From Aurelia coerulea (lineage: Eukaryota > Cnidaria > Scyphozoa > Semaeostomeae > Ulmaridae), in NCBI GenBank assembly GCA_039566865.1, contig CM076960.1, positions 17,094,501 through 17,158,500 on the forward strand: 64,000 nt of DNA, in the 5' to 3' direction. Shown here piece after piece: positions 58,401-64,000 of this stretch. Below the pieces are notes generated by a model. The model was not told the DNA's origin, ran no database searches, and worked only from the letters and a program-made list of their open reading frames with translations. Both the position numbers and the translations under genes were made by a program. The stretch's first letter is position 1; every line of letters starts with the position of its first letter.

Positions 58401-61400
58401 ACGTCGGTGGGAATTTGCAGGCTTGTTATCAATCGGAAACCAAGCCCAATAGCAAGATGAACTTGCATGGGACTTGCTAGACTTATGACGATGAGTCTCT
58501 TGTTTCCCTGGGCTCTTTGACTTCAAGATGGCGCTTCAGTCAACTGTTGAGCAAAGTACCGCATGGATACAAGGGACTCATCGTCATAAGTCTAGGGACT
58601 TGCACCAAGGATGCCTACCTTGTAGGAACTGTGTTTATTCCCAGTACTGTTTTCGTAACATAGTGCACAGAGTAATAGACCTTTTAGCTATTCTGAAACG
58701 AATCAGAATCGAACGATGTTTTGCTGCATTTTGCAAAATTTTCGAATGTGCACAATGGTGATAGAAGCTCTAACGCCACTCGATCGAACCTCGCGTATAA
58801 AAATGTATAAAAATAACGTTCGATCCAAACTCTTTTATAGAATAGCTAAAAGGTCTATTGCTGTCCTGTCAAGATGACGTGAGAATAATGTTGTGGTTTC
58901 AAATTCCGGTGTTGATTTAATACTAGATAAACTGTTATACAAGGTGACCACAGGGAACCAGACAGCGTGATTTTTGATTGGTCAACACTAACAGACGTTA
59001 GAATTTGAAAGTCACATGTTATACACGGATTAACAGGACAGCAATTACTCTGTGTACTATGTCACGAAAACAGTACTGGGAACAAGCACAGTTCCTACAA
59101 GGTAGGCGCCCTTGCTTGCACTGCCTATGATCTGAAACTCCCAGGTGCACCAAAAAGTACTCACTTTTAATAGGCCACGATAAATGGTGAACCAGCCGAT
59201 TTTGATGTCTGGAGATTTTGCGGTTAATGGAGTTAGTGTAACGGGCTTCATAAACAGATCGTCTGGCAAATACCGCCGTGTGGAAAATACCGCCGGCACC
59301 CTAAGTGAAATATATGGATCGACACATTTGTAGTTGAACTGATAAGGAGAGTTTGACTTTTGTTGATTTTTCTCTCAGTTCAGCTACTGCCGTATGGATT
59401 CGTATTTCCGCTTAGGCCCAATTAGATTTTCAGTAACTCCCGTTATTAACTGTTTTCTCCATAGTTAGCAAATACTGATGGCACAGTCGCCGGGGGTACA
59501 GTTGGAAAATCGCAAGCTGCAAGTGATCTTCTAATGAAGCTCGCAAGAACAACTCCATACTACAAACGAAATCGGCCTCATATCTGCTCATTTTGGGTCA
59601 AAGGTGAATGCAAACGAGGCGAAGAATGTCCCTTCAGGTAACGTCATTCGATCTGTTTGCAAATTCTGCCGTGTCATTGGCGATGTTTATACTGTAGGAC
59701 GAAGAAAACGCCTACACACGCTATCGTTCCTCCAGCTAAAAAATTTCCACGCAGGTGTCAAAATTATCAAACACAATAGGCCAAGACTAGCATATGCAAC
59801 TCTTGCTTATCTTCGTAAACTAACTTTAGAGATTATTGCGAAGTCACTCATATTACTGATGGAATAATTTCTATGGCCTCGGTGTATTGGCAGGAAAACG
59901 AAGTTTAATGAGGAAGCGAAGAGTAAGAATTGCGATGATAATCATGTTCATTGTTAATATTTCATTCAAAGTTTTAAGACAAATCCAAGTTAATAATTAG
60001 GACAACTCCATATTGTGAGAAATCCGAGAAGTTAATTAAGACTACCGGGTGAGCCAGAAAAAAGTTCCCATTTTCGAAAATTCATAGCACCACAAGAACT
60101 TCATGGATTTTAATGATTTAAATTCTAGTTAAAAGCCAAATAATCAAAGCATTTTGGTGATTTTTCTCGTCTTCTTATGAGCACTGCAAATATAGGTAAA
60201 TTCAACTTTACAAAAATTTAATGGTTCCAAAATGACTGAAAAAGGGCCTAAAACACTTGATCAAATCGTTAGGACTCTCCTCACGCAGAATACTACTCAC
60301 GGGCGTTCACCTCTCTCAAGAGTAATAAGACATAGATTCTCAAACGGATGCTAAAGATTTTCAATCCCATGGCAATAAGTGTGCAGACGATATCTCTCGC
60401 CCATGAGAAATTGCATTTTCTCTGTTGTTCTGAGCGAGGAGTCCTTTATGATTTGATCAAGTACGAATATTTTAGGCCTTTTTCAGTCATTTTGCAACCA
60501 CAAAGTTTTTCTAAATTAGATTTTTCCAATTGTTCCTTTGCTCGTAAGAAGGCGAGAAAAATCACAAAAATACTTCGAGCTTTTGGCTGTCATGCAAATA
60601 TTGATTCATTCCAATCCACCCAGTACTCTTAATGCTATGAATTTTCAAAAGTGGGAACTTTTTCTGGTTCACATGGTAGGCCATGTTATATATTGTTATT
60701 GACGTTTCGAAGCAATGCTGTGCTTCATCATCAGAATAGGGGATCATCAGAATATGAGTCCTATGGACTCTTAATGCAACTTGCCGTGTTATGATTTATT
60801 GCAAAATTTGATAACTTCCTGATCCAAGAAATACTTCATTCCCATTGATTCTTACAGGAACACTGTTATCAAGAAGTTGTGTAAACATATAGCCTTTTGC
60901 ACAGCTCCGTAAGAACAGCTTATTCAAAGGATCCATTGAACAGTCTTTACCTGTGATGAAACGACCTTTTCAAACTAGCACAGTTTATATCACGATTGAA
61001 AGTATTCATCTGTCGGTTTCTACCTCCTGTTAAGCTGGGCAGGTGTACTGTTTCCAGGGACCTATCCAAAGGTGTTATCTTCACAGGATCATTCTATGAT
61101 ATATAGCGCCTCTGTAGACTTGAGACGAGAAAAAATATGCACATCATTACTTCAATCTTTGTTACTACCGGGTGTCCCAAAAAATATATACGGATTTGGT
61201 TGACTCCAGCGATGTGAATTTAGCTTCAATCAATGTCTAATCACTCTAAAAATGTTCCTCAATAGTTAACTTGAACATTGGTACCTCGTTTGTTGGCATT
61301 GGTGCTCTGAGAGCAAACATGTTATTCTTGAAAGCTCAAATTCTCCTCTTCTTGCAAACCAGAGCTTTAGCCTTTTGACCTAAGCAAATTCTTAAGGCAC

Positions 61401-63986
61401 AGCGTATACATCAACGATAGCCTTGACAAAATTTGAACAATATTAGATGTTGTGAAATTCTGTTTTCCAGAAGTCACCCCCAAGTCACCCATTGGGAAGT
61501 TTCTTAATTTTTCGTCAATTTCAGTTCTTAATTTCGATGTGCTCCAGGAATTTGCTTAGGCCAAAAGACCAAAGCTCTGGTTTGCAGGTTGACGCAAATT
61601 CGAGCTTTCAAGATTGATCTTTCTGCTCTCAAAGCACCAATACCTACAGACGAGCTATCTATGTTCAAGTTAACTATCGAGGAACATTTTCAGAGTGAGT
61701 AGACATTGCATAAAGCTAAATTCACATCGCTGGAGTCAACCAAATCTGTATACTTTTTTGGGTTACCCGGTATGCCGAATGCACAAAAACGAACTTCAAA
61801 TTTTAAAAAGTGAAATAGTCGATGATTTTTTTATAACCAGGTGACCGATGTTCAAGTGTAGCAAAATATTCGAAACTTAACTTAATTACTTGCTCCAAAT
61901 TCACCGAGCAGCGAGGATTGATATTGTCTAAATTCTAAAATTTTAATTTGAAAGTGTCAATTTGCTGAGCATTATAAAAACAATTTTATGTTGCTTCTGA
62001 AGGTGAGAATTCCACGATCTGCAAATGCTGTTTAAACACCAGAATCTGACAAATTATTTTTGAAAATGTCTGTTTTTATCTTCATAATCTGCTGTACAGT
62101 AGAAACCCGCACATAAGAACCTACATCTATTAAGAACCTACAGCCTGAAATAACATATTTTGTACCCAATAAACAAGAACCATTTCAGGCTGATATCTGA
62201 ACTAGGTAGCGTTTCATTCATTCATTGGGAAATAAATGCAATCTGTTTGCCAATCAACCTCTTTCGTGAACTCCAAAACATTCTACTTACAGAACTGTGA
62301 TAGGCAAGGCCTGCAGGGGTAAACTGGGTAAGCTTGGGTTGAAATGGATAGGGCCTAGAGTGTAAATAAGTTTGGCTAAGATATAGATTCACATATTTCC
62401 CTATGTTAAGAACCTACACCCTGATTACTGGATGTGCCTCATTGCATAAGACTCTAACCAGGTTGAGTTCAAAATCTTAGGTTCTTATGTGCGGGTTTTT
62501 ACTGTATTTATAATTTGGCTTGCAAAGTAATCAACGTTCTTTTCCTTGGTGTATAAAATCTTTTTTCGGATATTTAGTAAGATGAAAGGCCGTCTTTCTA
62601 GATACATTGAATTTATATGAAATAATTTCATCTTCTTTCGTTACAGGCATGAGATGCCGACAGATCCCAACGATCCGTTAGCAAATCAAAACATAAAGGA
62701 CAGATTTTATGGCTCCAGTGATCCCGTAGCTGACAAGCTTCTGAAACGTGCTGCAAGCATGCCAAAGTTAGACCCACCATCAGATAGAACCGTCATGACA
62801 CTGTATGTTGGAGGCCTGGATGGAAGGGTCACAGATCAGGACTTGAGGTTAGTGCATGGGGTGGTGCGCAGTGGTGGACACTTAAGGGGGGTTGAGAGGG
62901 TGCAATCGCCTCCATTGTTGGCTAGAACGAAGATCGTTTGTTCGAAAACAATAGAAATAAACAATGCTTTTAAACTGAAACGATAGCTAGGCCCCCAGAT
63001 ATTTGCGAAAGTGTCTGGCGGTGCGCCAACAAAAGTTCCTTGATCGCCCATTGAGGTATTTTCTTCAATAGCTCAATTTTGTGCAATTTTGTGCAGAGAC
63101 TTCAATTTTTCCATTGCTTCAACATAAAGACTCTGCGCTAACCAGCAGCCTTTGCACGCATTCTTTGCAAACAAAATAAACAATATTATTATTCCGACCA
63201 AAATTGATGGCACGTGCAAGGTAGGCCTCTTTGAAAAATTGGAGAAAGGGAAATTTCGAATTTCAAATTTCGGACACTACGATTTTGTCTACGGCATTGA
63301 AAACATTCAATAAGACTAGCTGACAAGGCGAAGACGTTCCAGAAGTACAAAATTCGAAATATTTTTGTAAACAAGTGGACGTTCTAGAATTGCGAGATGA
63401 GATTGAACAAAGTGCATTGTAGTATAGCTTCACTGTGCAGAGACTGCTGGTTAGCGCAGAATCTTTAAAGGCCAACGGTCATGGCACTGATTTGTTAAAT
63501 AAGACAGTCCAAAAAGAAAAATTAGACAAACTGACTCGTTTTATTCGGGAAAGCATGACTCCAAGGCAGAAAGGCTTTGTGAATACAGGCCCACTAGATC
63601 TTTCGTTGCTGATTTTGTCTGAAGATTTAGCCAGTCAGATCCACGACAGTCTCACTGTTATCATTTTCATCATCATTTTTTTTTCTTACTAAAAGTTTCT
63701 GTTTTACAGGTTTGGTGAACATATTTTGACAAAGATTATTTTTACAGGGATCACTTCTATCAATTTGGCGAAATTCGATCAGTTACAATGGTTGCCCGTC
63801 AGAATTGTGGATTCGTAACATTTACGACACGACCAGCTGCCGAAACTGCTGCCGAAAGATCTTTCAATAAATTGATAATCAAGGGAAGGAGGTTAAAAAT
63901 TCTGTGGGGTAAATCACAGGCTGATAAACCGAAAACGGGAAAAGATGGCGGCCTGAAGTTGACCCCCGTTCCAGGACTACCAGGAG
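52482..63986 (+). CDS. RBM22: Pre-mRNA-splicing factor RBM22, exons 1-8 (3' end outside window)
   Basis: A nuclear splicing factor associated with the Prp19 complex (NTC) that contacts U6 snRNA and pre-mRNA in the active spliceosome. Exons: 52482-52535, 55163-55216, 56272-56301, 57190-57322, 58242-58342, 59465-59637, 62647-62847, 63748-63986. All are GT-AG and in phase, giving 328 codons. The start ATG (AAACATGGCG) gives [18 protein letters not shown]. The N-terminal zinc-binding region has paired cysteines (24/27, 45/48, 58, 71/74, 81/84). The CCCH finger is residues 165-183 (C-x7-C-x5-C-x3-H). The RRM (~232-306) has RNP2 LYVGGL and RNP1 NCGFVTF. The last readable part, VPGLPG, precedes the Pro-rich tail of the family. 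I assume a donor at 63987 (GTATGT). Confidence 0.95.
52700..53578. mobile_element. 879 bp TIR element in RBM22 intron 1
   Basis: GGGTCATACCTCCAGTCTGC is mirrored by GCAGACTGGAGGTGTGACCC, with TATA outside both ends. CTCCAGTCTGCGGACA-type motifs recur inside at about 53110 and 53361. No transposase ORF. Confidence 0.85.
53585..55160. other. Rest of RBM22 intron 1
   Basis: It has polyG tracts (53703, 54526) and AT-rich sequence. I saw nothing with coding or structural signal; the ORF at 54114-54350 shows no domain. Confidence 0.45.
55950..56139. mobile_element. 190 bp MITE, TAGCCTGCATGCAGAC ends, 8 bp duplication
   Basis: TAGCCTGCATGCAGACTC is mirrored by GAGTCTGCACGCAGGCTA, with TAAGAATG outside both ends (55942-55949, 56140-56147). 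Inside is a repeated ACGAAAACGAGGCTTTCA. RBM22 intron 2. Same end family as the 32 kb palindrome. Confidence 0.85.
56330..56575 (+). repeat. SINE with 5S-like internal promoter
   Basis: GAAGTTAAGCTTGG matches the 5S rRNA A box region and GGACGGATGACCTCGG resembles its C box. A leading TGGCCTAGCGG also fits a tRNA A box. It ends near an A-rich stretch at 56566. A SINE3-type (5S-derived) element in RBM22 intron 3 is likely; a 5S gene is ruled out by length and divergence. Confidence 0.65.
57715..58195 (+). repeat. Direct repeat ~45 nt bracketing ~385 nt in RBM22 intron 4
   Basis: TATCCGGTATGGTGTAAACG plus GGGCCTTTGTTTGAAG at 57715 recurs at 58146 with a few changes. The GTAAACGGGGCC part is the end of the 10630-11016 family. 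Confidence 0.6.
58607..59113. mobile_element. CTACCTTGTAGGAA foldback copy 2, with nested MITE
   Basis: GCCTACCTTGTAGGAACTG and CCCAGTACTGTTTTCG are mirrored at the right (CGAAAACAGTACTGGGAAC, GTTCCTACAAGGTAGGC). The 178 bp MITE at 58678-58855 interrupts it. RBM22 intron 5. Confidence 0.8.
58678..58855. mobile_element. 178 bp MITE, GACCTTTTAGCTATTCT family
   Basis: Same length as 6859-7036 and similar throughout (CTCGATCGAACCTCGCG, GTATAAAAATAACG). TA on both sides. Nested. Confidence 0.85.
60045..60676. mobile_element. 632 bp TIR element, CCGGGTGAGCCAG ends
   Basis: CCGGGTGAGCCAGAAAAAAG and AAAAAGTTCTGGTT-like mirror sequence (AACTTTTTCTGGTTCACATGG) with TA on both sides. Arms ~45 nt or more. 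RBM22 intron 6. Confidence 0.8.
61168..61770. mobile_element. 603 bp TIR element, CCGGGTGTCCC ends
   Basis: CCGGGTGTCCCAAAAAA and TTTTTTGGGTTACCCGG, with inner mirror ACTCCAGCGATGTGAATT / AATTCACATCGCTGGAGT. TA on both sides. RBM22 intron 6. A truncated relative is at 22240-22632. Confidence 0.85.
62097..62504. mobile_element. 408 bp TIR element, CAGTAGAAACCCGC ends
   Basis: CAGTAGAAACCCGCACAT and ATGTGCGGGTTTTTACTG with TA on both sides. AAGAACCTACA repeats inside. RBM22 intron 6, 142 nt before exon 7. A partial relative lies at 40706-40830. Confidence 0.82.
63126..63470. repeat. Inverted repeat in RBM22 intron 7
   Basis: GACTCTGCGCTAACCAGCAG near 63131 is mirrored by CTGCTGGTTAGCGCAGAATC near 63446, enclosing ~300 nt. 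Coding-like sequence follows directly. Confidence 0.6.
63447..63692 (+). pseudogene. Unassigned coding-like ORF in RBM22 intron 7
   Basis: An open frame with protein-like composition runs through [30 protein letters not shown] and [17 protein letters not shown], then degenerates into hydrophobic low complexity before its stop. I do not recognise the family. It is not part of RBM22 by comparison with the known protein. A captured or retrocopied gene fragment, or a transposon-borne exon, are options. Confidence 0.3.
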
Positions 63987-64000
63987 GTATGTTTGTAAAC

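Overview
This is a eukaryotic, intron-rich, AT-rich window packed with short inverted-repeat transposons. The RBM22 and methionine adenosyltransferase exons break at positions that I recall from vertebrate genes. A 5S-like SINE, LINE remnants and many terminal-inverted-repeat (TIR) families fill the introns. I read it as an early-branching marine metazoan, most likely an anthozoan cnidarian. The species call is inference only.

Layout: (1) 1.8-19.9 kb, minus strand: an 11-exon gene for a 445-residue protein with an N-terminal WW domain, a short UBA/CUE-like helical segment, acidic EEPAA repeats and a C-terminal Gly-Pro-Asn/Asp repeat tail. All splice phases agree; I cannot name an orthologue. 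Its introns hold a ~600 bp long-inverted-repeat family. (2) 23.9-25.5 kb, minus strand: a two-exon gene for a secreted, Cys-rich, probably GPI-anchored protein of 236 residues, with a hAT-like MITE directly after its stop codon. (3) 25.6-35.3 kb: no convincing gene, but a large compound foldback (28.4-31.9 kb), a near-perfect 452 bp palindrome (32.1-32.5 kb) and other foldbacks. (4) 35.3-49.5 kb, minus strand: S-adenosylmethionine synthase (MAT), with two alternative first exons, a GC-AG first intron, and no recognisable copy of the segment between GGGAFSGKD and FDYGTS. A TIR element sits exactly at the edge of that gap. (5) 51.6-52.2 kb: a foldback containing about five ~114 bp hairpin units. 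(6) 52.5 kb to the window end, plus strand: the first eight exons of RBM22, an NTC-associated splicing factor, cut off by the window edge.

MAT and RBM22 are head to head, about 3.0-4.2 kb apart depending on the MAT first exon. The four genes have no obvious shared pathway. The main theme is a housekeeping locus invaded by at least eight kinds of non-autonomous TIR elements, with 2 (TA), 3 (TAA/TTA), 4 (TTAA) and 7-9 bp target duplications. Several lie at functionally sensitive points: a stop codon, an exon edge, a splice donor and a promoter. No CRISPR, rRNA or intact tRNA gene was seen. Splice sites were assigned by eye from consensus and phase.
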